Assembly: GCA_002506665.1 (NCBI GenBank) | Contig: DAXZ01000060.1 | Span: 5,865-69,864, forward strand | Origin: Nitrosopumilus sp. UBA526 | GTDB lineage: Archaea; Thermoproteota; Nitrososphaeria; Nitrososphaerales; Nitrosopumilaceae | Direction of reading: 5' to 3' | DNA: 64,000 bases | Position numbers and translations under genes: made by a program | Shown here: positions 51,752 to 61,349 of the stretch, in pieces | Numbering within the stretch: position 1 is the first letter of the stretch | How the letters are laid out: every line of letters begins with the position of its first letter | Notes under the pieces: model-generated | What the model was told of the DNA's origin: nothing | What the model saw: only the letters and a program-made list of their open reading frames with translations | Databases searched by the model: none

Positions 51752-52297
51752 TCAATCAGCAAAAAACCCTTTCAAACTATCGGGGCCCCTTACCAAGTCA
51801 AGCCAGTCTATCTGCTCTCCTCTACGGCCCTTGATGACACTCATTATGTCATCTACTGATTCAGCCACTGTCTTGCCTGTGACATTTACCTGAAATGTCT
51901 TGTCTTGGAACTTTGCAATTGCATCATGGGTAATGACACCAAGAATCTCGCTACCGGCATTCTCCTTGATTTTTTCATCAGAATACCCCCGATCCATATA
52001 CACTGAGACTAGGTCATATGGGCTCTTTCTTAGGACAATCACTATCCTCACCTGATCTCTTCGTAAGACATACGGTGCTAGGTGTCCGACAACTATGTCT
52101 TGTCTGGAGATCTCTTGTTCTAGGATTTTAGCTAGTCTATCTGTATCAATGTCATTTGTATCGCCATTCTTCTCAAACAGCCCCGAATTCCTTGCAACAC
52201 GATTAATATCTACTATTGGGCAATTCATTTTTTTCCCAAGTTCTTGTGTGATGGTGTGTTTTCCGACTCCGGGATTTCCAGTAATTACTATTGACAT
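51752..52297 (-). CDS. AK6/Fap7-like adenylate kinase
   Basis: 181 residues from MSIVITG. P-loop ITGNPGVGKHTITQELG near 5, NMP-binding IVDINRVARN, lid region around 100. Fap7/AK6-type enzymes act in small-subunit ribosome maturation and as kinase/ATPase. I chose the internal Met because the P-loop then begins at the usual distance; eight residues more are in frame. Confidence 0.82.
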   Translation of the reverse strand: MSIVITGNPGVGKHTITQELGKKMNCPIVDINRVARNSGLFEKNGDTNDIDTDRLAKILEQEISRQDIVVGHLAPYVLRRDQVRIVIVLRKSPYDLVSVYMDRGYSDEKIKENAGSEILGVITHDAIAKFQDKTFQVNVTGKTVAESVDDIMSVIKGRRGEQIDWLDLVRGPDSLKGFFAD

Positions 52298-52371
52298 GAT
52301 ATGGGTCAGAACTAGATACAATTAAATTATTTCTGTAATACTAATAAGTAGAATTGGCTACCTAGAGTATA

Positions 52372-53556
52372 TTGCAAATAGGGCTACTCGGAAAGGCAAA
52401 TGTCGGCAAGTCCACATTCTTCTCTGCGGCAACTCAGACCATAGTACCGTCAGGCAACTATCCCTTTACTACTATAGAACCAAACGTTGGGGTTGCATAC
52501 GTCAAGGCAGACTGTGCGTGCAAGCACTTTGAGATCAAGCACGAAAATGAACTGTGCATAGACGGCACGCGCCTCATCCCAGTCAAGATAATAGATATTG
52601 CAGGACTTGTTCCGGGGGCTCATCAGGGCAAGGGGCTAGGAAACCAGTTCCTTGATGATGCAAGACAGGCAGAGGTCTTGATTCATGTCGTTGATATTGC
52701 AGGGGCCACTGACATACAGGGACAGCCAGTCAAGATAGGAACACATGATCCTTTGAAAGACATATCATTTGTTCAAGACGAGTTTGATCAGTGGTTTGCA
52801 GACATTCTCAAGCGAGAGTGGGACAAGATTACCAGAGAGATAGACCAACGGCGCGCAAAACTGACTGATGGTATAGCAAAGCGGTTTACCGGCCTTGGAA
52901 TCCGGGACTTTGAGGTCCAAGAGGTTCTCCAAAGGCTGGGCTTTATGGCCAAAAATCCCAAAGAGTGGACAAAATCTGATATGGAAATTTTTGTCAAGCA
53001 ACTCCGAAAGAGTACCAAACCCATGATTATTGCTGCAAACAAGGCAGACTTGTGTGAGGACTTGGGAATTCTCACAAAGATCTCAGATACCATAATTCCC
53101 TGTAGTGCCGAGGCAGAACTGCTCTTGAGGAGGGCGGCAGTTGCAGGAATTGTAAACTACTCTTCTGGAGACGATAAATTTACAACTAAATCAGTAGAGA
53201 TTCCGGCACCGCAACAAAAGGCCCTTGATCTGGTAAAATCCATCTTTACAAAGATTCCCTCTACTGGCATCCAAGAAATTCTAAATGCCGCAGTATTTGA
53301 CTCGTTAAAGTTTATCGTGGTATATCCTGTAGAGGATGAGACCAAACTTACAAACAAGGACGGGGTGATACTACCTGACACTAAACTTGTACCACAAGAT
53401 TTTACTGCCAAGGACTTGGCAGGTCTAATCCATGCCGACATTGCCAGGGGGTTCTTGCACGCAATAGACTGCAAGACCAAGCAGAGAATAAGCGGTGATC
53501 AAATACTAAAGGACGGTGATGTAATCAAGATTGTCTCAACACAGAGTCGTGGATAA
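52372..53556 (+). CDS. YchF/Obg-like GTP-binding protein
   Basis: 394 residues, start TTG. G1 GLLGKANVGKSTFFSAA at the N-terminus, SGNYPFTTIEPNVGV switch region near 27, G3 IIDIAGLVPGAHQGKGLGNQF near 75, ANKADLC near 224, and a C-terminal TGS domain (about 320-394). Archaeal homologues bind nucleotide and ribosomes. Overlaps the kae1 start. Confidence 0.88.
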   Translation: MQIGLLGKANVGKSTFFSAATQTIVPSGNYPFTTIEPNVGVAYVKADCACKHFEIKHENELCIDGTRLIPVKIIDIAGLVPGAHQGKGLGNQFLDDARQAEVLIHVVDIAGATDIQGQPVKIGTHDPLKDISFVQDEFDQWFADILKREWDKITREIDQRRAKLTDGIAKRFTGLGIRDFEVQEVLQRLGFMAKNPKEWTKSDMEIFVKQLRKSTKPMIIAANKADLCEDLGILTKISDTIIPCSAEAELLLRRAAVAGIVNYSSGDDKFTTKSVEIPAPQQKALDLVKSIFTKIPSTGIQEILNAAVFDSLKFIVVYPVEDETKLTNKDGVILPDTKLVPQDFTAKDLAGLIHADIARGFLHAIDCKTKQRISGDQILKDGDVIKIVSTQSRG

Positions 53557-54541
53557 TGTGCTAGGTCTGGGAATCGAGAGTACAGCTCATACCTTCTCTT
53601 GTGCTGTAATTGAAAAGAACAAAAAAGATGGCAGGATTCTCTCAGACATAAGACACATTTACAGGCCTGCTGATGGCCAGGGAATCCATCCCCGTGAGGC
53701 ATCTAGGCATCATGTGGAGCACAGCTCGACTGTACTGTCTGAATGTATCCGAGAGGCAGGCATAACCATACATGATATAGACATAGTCTCTTATGCTGCA
53801 GGGCCAGGTCTTGGCCCATGTCTGCGTATTGGCGCCATAGTTGCAAGATCTCTGTCATCGTTTTACAACATTCCAATATATCCTGTAAATCATGCAATAG
53901 GACATATCGAGCTAGGAAAATTACTCACTGGCGCAACCAATCCCATGGTGCTCCTAGTATCGGGGGGGCATACCATGCTCTTGGCATTTCTAAACTATCA
54001 GTGGAGGGTATTTGGAGAGACTCTGGATATTACTCTGGGCCAGCTACTTGATCAGTTTGGACGATCTATGGGATTTGCATCCCCGTGTGGCCAAAATATC
54101 GAAGAGCTAGCACGTACCTCCTCAAACTATGTTCCTCTGCCATATTCTGTCAAGGGAAATGACGTATCATTTTCAGGACTATTATCTGCAACAAAGTCCG
54201 TAGCTGCCCGTAGCAAGGCAGATGCGTGCTACTCGTTACAAGAGACCGCGTTTGCCATGACAAGCGAGGTAGTAGAGCGGGCCTTGTCATTTACACAAAA
54301 AAGAGAGTTGATGATAGTGGGAGGAGTAGCGGCCAACAGACGGCTCTCTGAGATGCTTCGAGATGTGTGCAGACGACACGGCTCCAAGTTCTTTGCAGTC
54401 CCACTGCAGTATGCCGGTGACTGCGGAAGTCAGATATGCTGGACAGGACTGCTCGAGTCCCAAGTAAAGCCTGGCGTCTCACTAGAGAATACCTTTGTTA
54501 CACAGTCCTGGAGACTAGACTCTGTCAGGATAGATTACTAA
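53549..54541 (+). CDS. kae1: tRNA N6-threonylcarbamoyladenosine synthase subunit Kae1 (KEOPS)
   Basis: Kae1 transfers threonylcarbamoyl to A37 of ANN-decoding tRNAs. About 330 residues: GLGIESTAHTFSCAVI start, HHVEHS near 60, YAAGPGLGPCLRIG near 80, metal-site HAIGHIELG near 110, VSGGHTMLL near 135, GGVAANRRL near 258. Start GTG 53549 (or GTG 53558, closer to the usual N-terminus) overlaps the GTPase gene. Bud32 follows downstream with one opposite gene between. Confidence 0.93.
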   Translation: MDNVLGLGIESTAHTFSCAVIEKNKKDGRILSDIRHIYRPADGQGIHPREASRHHVEHSSTVLSECIREAGITIHDIDIVSYAAGPGLGPCLRIGAIVARSLSSFYNIPIYPVNHAIGHIELGKLLTGATNPMVLLVSGGHTMLLAFLNYQWRVFGETLDITLGQLLDQFGRSMGFASPCGQNIEELARTSSNYVPLPYSVKGNDVSFSGLLSATKSVAARSKADACYSLQETAFAMTSEVVERALSFTQKRELMIVGGVAANRRLSEMLRDVCRRHGSKFFAVPLQYAGDCGSQICWTGLLESQVKPGVSLENTFVTQSWRLDSVRIDY

Positions 54542-54855
54542 ACATTGGCCATTGCCTGCCTTATGGCCATGACCCAGCTTCTGGTATTAAAGACTCCAAA
54601 CTTGAATGTCTGCTCTCCCTTGTCTGTCTCTGCTGTAAAACACACTTTTTTTATAAACAGCCCCTCCTTCCATGCCTTTGTTATCTTTGATAATGGGACA
54701 TCTACTACTGTGTCCCCAAAACGTTTTGTAAAGTCCATTATCCTTGCCTTTGTCTTGTCAAATGCCAGTCTCTTGTTTGTCAGTGTAAGGATTCCAGCGC
54801 CAAGATTGTCCTCACTGCAGTCTTCTTGTCTTATCTTCTCTTCTCCATCATCCAT
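54538..54855 (-). CDS. GRAM/PH-like domain protein
   Basis: 105 residues: AGILTLTNKRLAFDKTK and VVDVPLSKITKAWKEG, then a C-terminal helix (SWVMAIRQAMANV). This order of strands resembles a GRAM/PH-like fold that in bacteria binds lipids. It lies on the opposite strand between kae1 and bud32. Membrane role unproven. Confidence 0.65.
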   Translation of the reverse strand: MDDGEEKIRQEDCSEDNLGAGILTLTNKRLAFDKTKARIMDFTKRFGDTVVDVPLSKITKAWKEGLFIKKVCFTAETDKGEQTFKFGVFNTRSWVMAIRQAMANV

Positions 54856-54886
54856 GATTGACTTTTATTGAATTCCTTTGGATATA

Positions 54887-55513
54887 ATGTTAATGAAGCT
54901 AGTAAAGAGAGGGGCAGAAGCTGACCTATACAAGACCCGGTGGCAGAACTCTGATGCAATACTCAAGATCAGAAAGACACGAAAATATAGAAACCCGTTA
55001 CTAGACTCGAGAATTAAAAGGCGGCGAACCATCAAAGAGTCCCAGATGCTATGTCTAGTAAAGTCATTTGGGGTGTCAGCACCACTTGTCTATTTTGTAA
55101 ACCCAAAAACTGCATCCATCATAATGCAAGAGATTCCGGGAAGGCCCGTACATGACTTGGCAGAGCAAAAAATTATCAAACTCTCAAAAACAATCGGAGA
55201 GCTAGTCGGCACTCTGCACAAAAACGGAGTAATGCACGGCGATCTGACTACCTCAAACTTTATCCTATATCGTGATACAATATTTGTACTAGACTTTGGA
55301 CTCGCCCAAGTATCTACAAAACCCGAAGACCATGCAGTAGACCTGAGACTGATAAAAGAGATCCTCAACAGCGCTCATGCTAAAATAATGTCATCAGCAT
55401 GGAATAACTTTCTAAACGGATACAGGGGTGTGGTGGGTAGTACCTATCATGCCAAGATTATCAGACTAGTCTCAGAAATAGAGGGCCGTGGTAGATATGC
55501 GCAAGTCGTCTGA
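54887..55513 (+). CDS. bud32: KEOPS kinase/ATPase Bud32
   Basis: About 208 residues of a minimal RIO-like kinase: KLVKRGAEADLYKTRW, ILKIRKTRKYRNPLLDSRIK with the nucleotide Lys near 30, catalytic loop HGDLTTSNFIL near 122, and DFGLAQ near 140. Bud32 activates Kae1. Start is one of two Mets (54887 or 54893). The gene overlaps the next by 17 bases. Confidence 0.92.
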   Translation: MLMKLVKRGAEADLYKTRWQNSDAILKIRKTRKYRNPLLDSRIKRRRTIKESQMLCLVKSFGVSAPLVYFVNPKTASIIMQEIPGRPVHDLAEQKIIKLSKTIGELVGTLHKNGVMHGDLTTSNFILYRDTIFVLDFGLAQVSTKPEDHAVDLRLIKEILNSAHAKIMSSAWNNFLNGYRGVVGSTYHAKIIRLVSEIEGRGRYAQVV

Positions 55514-56048
55514 ACTGTTCTTTGTATCCTCAAATGTCCACAAGTACGATGAGGCAAAGAGAATTCTAGACTCTTTTGGAATACGTCTGAGCTTTCTAAA
55601 GTCTACACTACGCGAGATTCAGTCAGACTCGATTCATGAGATTGCAACACTCAAGGCAAAAGATGCGTTTGCCAAATTCCAGAGACCTATACTAGTTGAG
55701 GATGACGGACTGTTTATCGACTCTGTTGGGGGCTTTCCTGGACCCTATTCGTCCTTTGTCTTTAAGACGATCGGAAACGAAGGAATTCTCAATCTACTTA
55801 AAGAGAGCAGGGATGCAAGATTTGTATCTGTTATAACATATTGCGACAATACTGTCTTGCAGTGCTTTGATGGTATGATACATGGAAATATATCAATGTC
55901 TCAGAAGGGGAGGGGCTGGGGGTATGACCCAATCTTTATTCCGGTTAATTCAGAAAAGACATTTGCCGAGCTAGACTGCAAAGATGAGATATCTCATAGA
56001 TACCATGCACTAGAGAATTTTTCTAGCTGGTATCTGAGCAATCAATAA
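55497..56048 (+). CDS. XTP/dITP pyrophosphohydrolase (RdgB/HAM1)
   Basis: 183 residues. It clears deaminated purine nucleotides. Motifs: FVSSNVHKYDEAKRIL at the N-terminus, VEDDGLFIDSVGGFPGPYSS near 65, KGRGWGYDPIFIP near 140, SHRYHAL near 168. Start ATG 55497 lies inside the end of bud32. Converges with taw1, overlapping by 26 bases. Confidence 0.93.
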   Translation: MRKSSELFFVSSNVHKYDEAKRILDSFGIRLSFLKSTLREIQSDSIHEIATLKAKDAFAKFQRPILVEDDGLFIDSVGGFPGPYSSFVFKTIGNEGILNLLKESRDARFVSVITYCDNTVLQCFDGMIHGNISMSQKGRGWGYDPIFIPVNSEKTFAELDCKDEISHRYHALENFSSWYLSNQ

Positions 56049-57045
56049 AACGGTCAATAAAGCGCGCGGTATTTTGAAGTATTGAGATTCTAGAGACAAT
56101 GCTCTCATCCATTACTGAAAATATTTCACTCTGTCTTGCAACCTCTGCACTGAATCTTCTTACCTCGTCGATCTCCAACATATTTTCATGCTCTAGCCTG
56201 TTTGTAGAACGTCCTATGTGCATGTATGATTTTATCTCAACAAAGTGGGGACTAGCACTTTGAAACATTGCCGCAAGTGCCGGAATGGATTCCATTTGAT
56301 CATTATAGTCTCTGATCAGCGTAACTCGCAGTACCGTCCTTGTGTCTAGACTTTTTAACATCCCTAGTGTCTTGTTCCATCTCTCCCACGAATCGTCATA
56401 TTTTGGCTTGTTTATTCTCATAAATGATTCACGGTCAGCTGCATTTGTTGACAGGTACAACTGTGTTGGCAACGCATCCTCGTCTTGCAGTCTCTGAATC
56501 ATATCTGGCTCTTGTCCGTTTGTTACAAGAAAGATTGATCTTGTCTCTTTGAGTGTCTTTAGATATCTTATCAGTTCTGGAAGCTTTGGATACATTGTCG
56601 GCTCGCCTGAAAGTGAGATTGCATAATGGCTTGGAAGCAGTGACTCATCTAGCCTCTGCTTGTCATTTCTTGAATCACCATAGTATCCATTGATCAGTCT
56701 TTTTCTTTCTGCCATCAGCTTTGTCAGGATCTCTTCAGGCTCTGCTACCTGCTCCGGATTCATCTTCATGGAATCATAAAACTCCATGGGTCTCCAGCAG
56801 TACACACATCTGTTCTCACAGTGCATTCCTGCAGGAGAAAATTCCATACATCTGTGAGTTGAGATTCCATAAAACTTGTGTTTGTAACAGTTGCCCTCAT
56901 GCTTAAACGATTTCTTAGTCCAGTGGCAGAGCTCCACTGTTGAATGGTCTGCCACACCGTACTTTGCTTTCTTTAACTGCTCAGCGATTGCAGGCTTTAT
57001 CTGAATTAAACTATCCTCCTGGACGATCTCCCCTGAACAGCTCAT
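56023..57045 (-). CDS. taw1: 4-demethylwyosine synthase Taw1/TYW1 (radical SAM)
   Basis: 340 residues. Taw1 uses pyruvate and SAM to build the tricyclic imG-14 base at G37 of tRNA-Phe. The radical SAM motif CENRCVYCW (CxxxCxxC) is near residue 76, a second cluster may use the N-terminal cysteines, and ISLSGEPTMYPKL near 143 and FLVTNGQEPD near 172 follow the family. No flavodoxin domain, as usual for archaea. Confidence 0.93.
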   Translation of the reverse strand: MSCSGEIVQEDSLIQIKPAIAEQLKKAKYGVADHSTVELCHWTKKSFKHEGNCYKHKFYGISTHRCMEFSPAGMHCENRCVYCWRPMEFYDSMKMNPEQVAEPEEILTKLMAERKRLINGYYGDSRNDKQRLDESLLPSHYAISLSGEPTMYPKLPELIRYLKTLKETRSIFLVTNGQEPDMIQRLQDEDALPTQLYLSTNAADRESFMRINKPKYDDSWERWNKTLGMLKSLDTRTVLRVTLIRDYNDQMESIPALAAMFQSASPHFVEIKSYMHIGRSTNRLEHENMLEIDEVRRFSAEVARQSEIFSVMDESIVSRISILQNTARFIDRFIDCSDTS

Positions 57046-57285
57046 GTCTTTAACCGTATTCTGGTTTACTTAAATTGTATGCCCATCTCTCTCAAACCGA
57101 TTATCCCAAATATTACAACATTTTAGGCAGACTATCCTAACAGGCATGTGTTGATCTAGAGACTACACAATGACCTTAAACTGATCGCATCCTCTAGCAT
57201 TATGGAAATCTTTCCCAAAATCTGATATTTTTAGTCAATTATAGAGTGAAGTTTAATAACTGGATCTTAGACGTATTTTTAGGCT

Positions 57286-59724
57286 TTGAAAAAAATACAA
57301 CATTTATCATTCTTGTTCCTACTTTTAGTAATATTAACTAGCATGCCAGCAAGCTCTGTCTTTGCAGCAGATGATGACCTAGACGATGATGGCATTGTAG
57401 ACGTTGTAGATGCATGTCCAAATCTACAGGAGGATTATGAGGGTGCCTCTGATGGGTGCCCCTCAAACTTTGTTCCGTGGTATGATGAGGACTATGATGG
57501 GATTGAAGATCATCTAGATGCATGTCCAAACCTCAAAGAACAGTACAACAGATTCCAAGACGATGACGGTTGTCCTGACACACTTCCCGGAAGCGGGTCT
57601 AGTGTAATACCTGATACTGACAATGATGGATTCAGTGATTCTAGAGACCGATGTCCAAACCAACCAGAGACGTTTAACGGCATATTAGACAGGGACGGTT
57701 GTCCAGACTCTTATGGTGCCGGTGACAGAGACTTGGACGGTGTCCCAGACTATGTTGACCAGTGTCCACTAAGTGCAGAGATCTACAACAAGTTCCAAGA
57801 TTCAGACGGATGTCCAGACTCTGTCAGTGATTCTAGCTTTGTTGATACTGACAATGACGGCATTCAGGATAAATTTGATTTGTGTATAGATGAGCCAGAG
57901 GTGTACAATGGGTATAGGGACACAGACGGATGTCCTGATGTTTCACTAGACATCTCCTTTACTGACAAGGACGGCGACGGGATTGCTGACCAGTTTGATA
58001 TCTGCCCCAACGAACCGGAGACCTTTAACAAGTTTGCAGACTATGACGGCTGTAGGGACTCTGTTCCTCTGTTTGATAGTGCACTAAATGATGAAGACGG
58101 TGACGAGGTTGCAGACATAGATGATGCATGTCCGTTAGCACCTGAACGATACAACGGATTCCAAGACGATGACGGTTGTCCTGACATTCCTCCTTACTCA
58201 AGTGATACTGATTCTGATCTTGACGGAATTCCTAACAGCATTGACTCTTGTCCTGAACTAAAAGAGACCTACAACAAGTTCCAAGACGAGGACGGTTGTC
58301 CAGACTATGTTACCTCTGAAAAACCAATTCCAGATAGTGACGGGGACGGATTTAATGACTATAGGGATCTGTGTCCAAACCAACCAGAGACGTTTAACGG
58401 CATATTAGACAGGGACGGTTGTCCTGACACTGACTCTTTATCTGACAGGGATATGGACGGCGTTCCTGATGCTTCTGATGAGTGTCCCACAGTACAAGAG
58501 ACCTTTAATGGCATAAATGATGATGACGGTTGTCCTGACGGCGTATCTGGACTGCCAGAGCAAGACTATGACTCTGATGGATTCTCTGATCTCAATGACC
58601 GCTGTCCTCTAGTTGCAGAGACAGTAAATGGCTATTTTGATGATGACGGTTGTCCTGACGCTGTCATCTTGGATTCTGATGGTGATGGTATCCGAGATGA
58701 CCTAGACCAGTGCCCCTCAACGCTTGAGACATGGAACCGATATCTTGACAATGACGGTTGTCCTGACAATCTAGTAGATACTGATTCTGACTTTGATGAT
58801 ATTTTAGATGCAGTAGACCTGTGTCCATTTGTGCGGGAGACATACAATAGCTTTGAAGATATTGACGGCTGTCCGGACTATCCTGACTTTGTTACCAGCC
58901 TAGATGCTGACCTTGATGGAATCTTTGACGAGTCAGATGACTGTCCATTGGTACCAGAAACCTACAACAAGTTCCAAGATACTGACGGCTGTCCTGACAA
59001 TGTGGCAGACAACAAGGAGATTCCAGACAGCGATGATGATGGCATAAATGACTATAATGACAGCTGCCCTAACCAGCCAGAGACGTATAATGGAATATTA
59101 GACATTGATGGTTGTCCTGATGAGTATGACATTCAAAACGACAGTGATGCAGATGGCGTTATGGATGGAATGGATGCATGTCCTAATGCCAAAGAGACCT
59201 ACAACAGATTCCAAGATAGTGATGGCTGTCCTGACTCTATAAGTGAGACGTTTGTAACTGATTCTGATAATGACGGGATAGACGATGTATATGATGACTG
59301 TCCTCAAATAGCAGAGAACTATAATGGCTTTGAAGATACTGACGGCTGTCCTGACAGTGACTATACCATGCCTGACTCTGACGGTGATGGTGTATCTGAT
59401 GTGATGGATGTATGTCCAGACCAAGCCGAGATCTGGAATAGATATTACGATTATGACGGCTGTCCTGACGTTATACCCTATGTCGACGTTGCAGTAGATA
59501 GTGATGATGATGGCATAAACGACAAGGACGACTTGTGTCCAAACGAGGCCGAGTCTTGGAACAAGTACAATGACAATGACGGCTGTCCTGACATTGTACC
59601 TGAGCAGTCAAGATACAAGCATGACGCTGATCTAGATGACATTATCGATGAGCGTGACATGTGTCCATTAGAACCCGAGGACTATGACGATGACAGAGAC
59701 TTTGATGGATGTCCTGACCCTTAG
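57286..59724 (+). CDS. secreted thrombospondin type 3 repeat calcium-binding protein 1
   Basis: 812 residues. A signal peptide (start TTG, hydrophobic core about 8-24, then SSVFAADDD) is followed by about 20 TSP3 units of roughly 38-42 residues, each with a DxDxDGxxDxxDxCP calcium loop and ending ETYNxFQDxDGCPD. The rest has almost no other sequence, and there is no C-terminal membrane anchor. Very acidic; calcium binding is inferred from the loops. A TTTAATAAC box at about 57252-57259 is 27-31 nt upstream. First of three tandem relatives. Confidence 0.88.
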   Translation: MKKIQHLSFLFLLLVILTSMPASSVFAADDDLDDDGIVDVVDACPNLQEDYEGASDGCPSNFVPWYDEDYDGIEDHLDACPNLKEQYNRFQDDDGCPDTLPGSGSSVIPDTDNDGFSDSRDRCPNQPETFNGILDRDGCPDSYGAGDRDLDGVPDYVDQCPLSAEIYNKFQDSDGCPDSVSDSSFVDTDNDGIQDKFDLCIDEPEVYNGYRDTDGCPDVSLDISFTDKDGDGIADQFDICPNEPETFNKFADYDGCRDSVPLFDSALNDEDGDEVADIDDACPLAPERYNGFQDDDGCPDIPPYSSDTDSDLDGIPNSIDSCPELKETYNKFQDEDGCPDYVTSEKPIPDSDGDGFNDYRDLCPNQPETFNGILDRDGCPDTDSLSDRDMDGVPDASDECPTVQETFNGINDDDGCPDGVSGLPEQDYDSDGFSDLNDRCPLVAETVNGYFDDDGCPDAVILDSDGDGIRDDLDQCPSTLETWNRYLDNDGCPDNLVDTDSDFDDILDAVDLCPFVRETYNSFEDIDGCPDYPDFVTSLDADLDGIFDESDDCPLVPETYNKFQDTDGCPDNVADNKEIPDSDDDGINDYNDSCPNQPETYNGILDIDGCPDEYDIQNDSDADGVMDGMDACPNAKETYNRFQDSDGCPDSISETFVTDSDNDGIDDVYDDCPQIAENYNGFEDTDGCPDSDYTMPDSDGDGVSDVMDVCPDQAEIWNRYYDYDGCPDVIPYVDVAVDSDDDGINDKDDLCPNEAESWNKYNDNDGCPDIVPEQSRYKHDADLDDIIDERDMCPLEPEDYDDDRDFDGCPDP

Positions 59725-59736
59725 GGGTGTCTAGGA

Positions 59737-61299
59737 ATGAAGGGACAATACTCTCTGGGATTTTTGATTTTACTTGTATCTACCATTGGTATGATGCCAG
59801 GCGGTGCCTTTGCAAACGAGTATGTTGACTCTGACGGGGATGGGGTACCAAACAGTATAGACCACTGTCCGCACCTGTTAGAGGACTATGATCCGCAGTA
59901 TGGCAATAATATAGACGGCTGTCCTGCAGACTTTGTTCCTTGGTATGATAGTGATAATGACGGCATTGAGGATCACATGGATAACTGTCCCACAGTAAAA
60001 GAGACCTACAACAGATTCCAAGACGAGGACGGCTGTCCTGACACTCTGAGTTCTGAATCGACAGGTCCTGCATATGCCGACTCTGACAGTGACGGGTATC
60101 CTGACTATATGGATTTGTGTCCAAATCAACCAGAAACATTTAACGGTATTGATGACAGGGACGGCTGTCCTGACAACTCTCTTTCCAACACTGATTCAGA
60201 CTCTGATGGAATTGTAGACACCATAGATGCCTGCATCTCTGAACCCGAGGTTTACAACAAGTATCTTGATGAAGACGGCTGTCCTGACAGTGTGGATTTA
60301 GACATTTCACAATATACATTCCCTGACACTGACGGTGATGGTATAGAGGACAGATGGGATCAGTGTATTGATGAGCTTGAGAATTATAATGGCTTTTTAG
60401 ATACTGACGGCTGTCCTGACGTACCCGGTGCTGAATCGCCTGTGATACCTGATGCTGACTATGATGGAATTCCAGATGATTCTGATTCATGTCCCCTAGA
60501 GCGTGAGAACTATAACAAGTTCCAGGACGAGGACGGCTGTCCTGACACACTGCAGCTTGGCATAGTTGGAGACCTTGACAATGATAGCGTACCTGATGAT
60601 GTAGACTCTTGTCCGTTTAGTGCCGAGACTTACAACAAGTTCCAAGACAGTGACGGTTGTCCTGACTATGTTGCAGACAATACAGTCTATGCCGATTCTG
60701 ACGGTGACAACATTCCTGATGATTCTGATCTATGTCCTACCCAGCCAGAGACCTACAATGACATGTTAGACTTGGATGGATGTCCTGACAACTCTCTTTC
60801 CAACACTGATTCCGACTCTGATGGAATTGTAGACACCATAGATGCCTGCATCTCTGAACCCGAGGTTTACAACAAGTATCTTGATGAAGACGGCTGTCCT
60901 GACAGTGTGGATTTAGACATTTCACAATATACATTCCCTGACACTGACGGTGATGGTATAGAGGACAGATGGGATCAGTGTATTGATGAGCTTGAGAATT
61001 ATAATGGCTTTTTAGATACTGACGGCTGTCCTGACGTACCCGGTGCTGAATCAACTGCCCCGGTATATGCAGACTCTGATGGGGATGGCTATCTTGATGC
61101 AAATGACTCGTGCCCAACAAGCCCAGAAAGCTGGAACAAGTATCTAGACTGGGACGGCTGTCCTGACACTGTTCCAGAACAACAGAGATTTGTCCATGAT
61201 AATGACCTTGATGGTATCATAAATGACGAGGACTCGTGTCCACAAGAGCCTGAGGACTATGACGGGGATAGTGACTCTGACGGCTGTCCTGACCCTTGA
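59737..61299 (+). CDS. secreted thrombospondin type 3 repeat calcium-binding protein 2
   Basis: 520 residues: signal peptide (about 1-27, ending GGAFANE), about 12 TSP3 units and a C-terminal closing unit (VPEQQRFVHDNDLDGIIND then EPEDYDGDSDSDGCPDP). It starts 12 bases after protein 1 ends, so the two form one operon. Residues about 145-235 recur almost unchanged at about 350-440, exactly 205 codons later. No membrane anchor. The N-terminus is nearly identical to protein 3. Confidence 0.88.
   Translation: MKGQYSLGFLILLVSTIGMMPGGAFANEYVDSDGDGVPNSIDHCPHLLEDYDPQYGNNIDGCPADFVPWYDSDNDGIEDHMDNCPTVKETYNRFQDEDGCPDTLSSESTGPAYADSDSDGYPDYMDLCPNQPETFNGIDDRDGCPDNSLSNTDSDSDGIVDTIDACISEPEVYNKYLDEDGCPDSVDLDISQYTFPDTDGDGIEDRWDQCIDELENYNGFLDTDGCPDVPGAESPVIPDADYDGIPDDSDSCPLERENYNKFQDEDGCPDTLQLGIVGDLDNDSVPDDVDSCPFSAETYNKFQDSDGCPDYVADNTVYADSDGDNIPDDSDLCPTQPETYNDMLDLDGCPDNSLSNTDSDSDGIVDTIDACISEPEVYNKYLDEDGCPDSVDLDISQYTFPDTDGDGIEDRWDQCIDELENYNGFLDTDGCPDVPGAESTAPVYADSDGDGYLDANDSCPTSPESWNKYLDWDGCPDTVPEQQRFVHDNDLDGIINDEDSCPQEPEDYDGDSDSDGCPDP
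60172..61052 (+). repeat. 615-bp higher-order repeat inside protein 2
   Basis: The segments beginning GACAACTCTCTTTCC at 60172 and 60787 are nearly identical over about 265 bases and are 615 bases (205 codons, five TSP3 units) apart. Third-position identity shows recent duplication or gene conversion. Confidence 0.8.
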
Positions 61300-61313
61300 G
61301 CAGTTCAACGTGA

Positions 61314-61324
61314 GATTTAATAAA
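61314..61324 (+). promoter_or_regulatory. TATA box of TSP3 protein 3
   Basis: ATTTAATAAAT lies about 30 nt before ATG 61350, so this third gene can be transcribed independently of the first two. Confidence 0.5.
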
Positions 61325-61349
61325 TACTTGATTTAACTCCTAATCATAG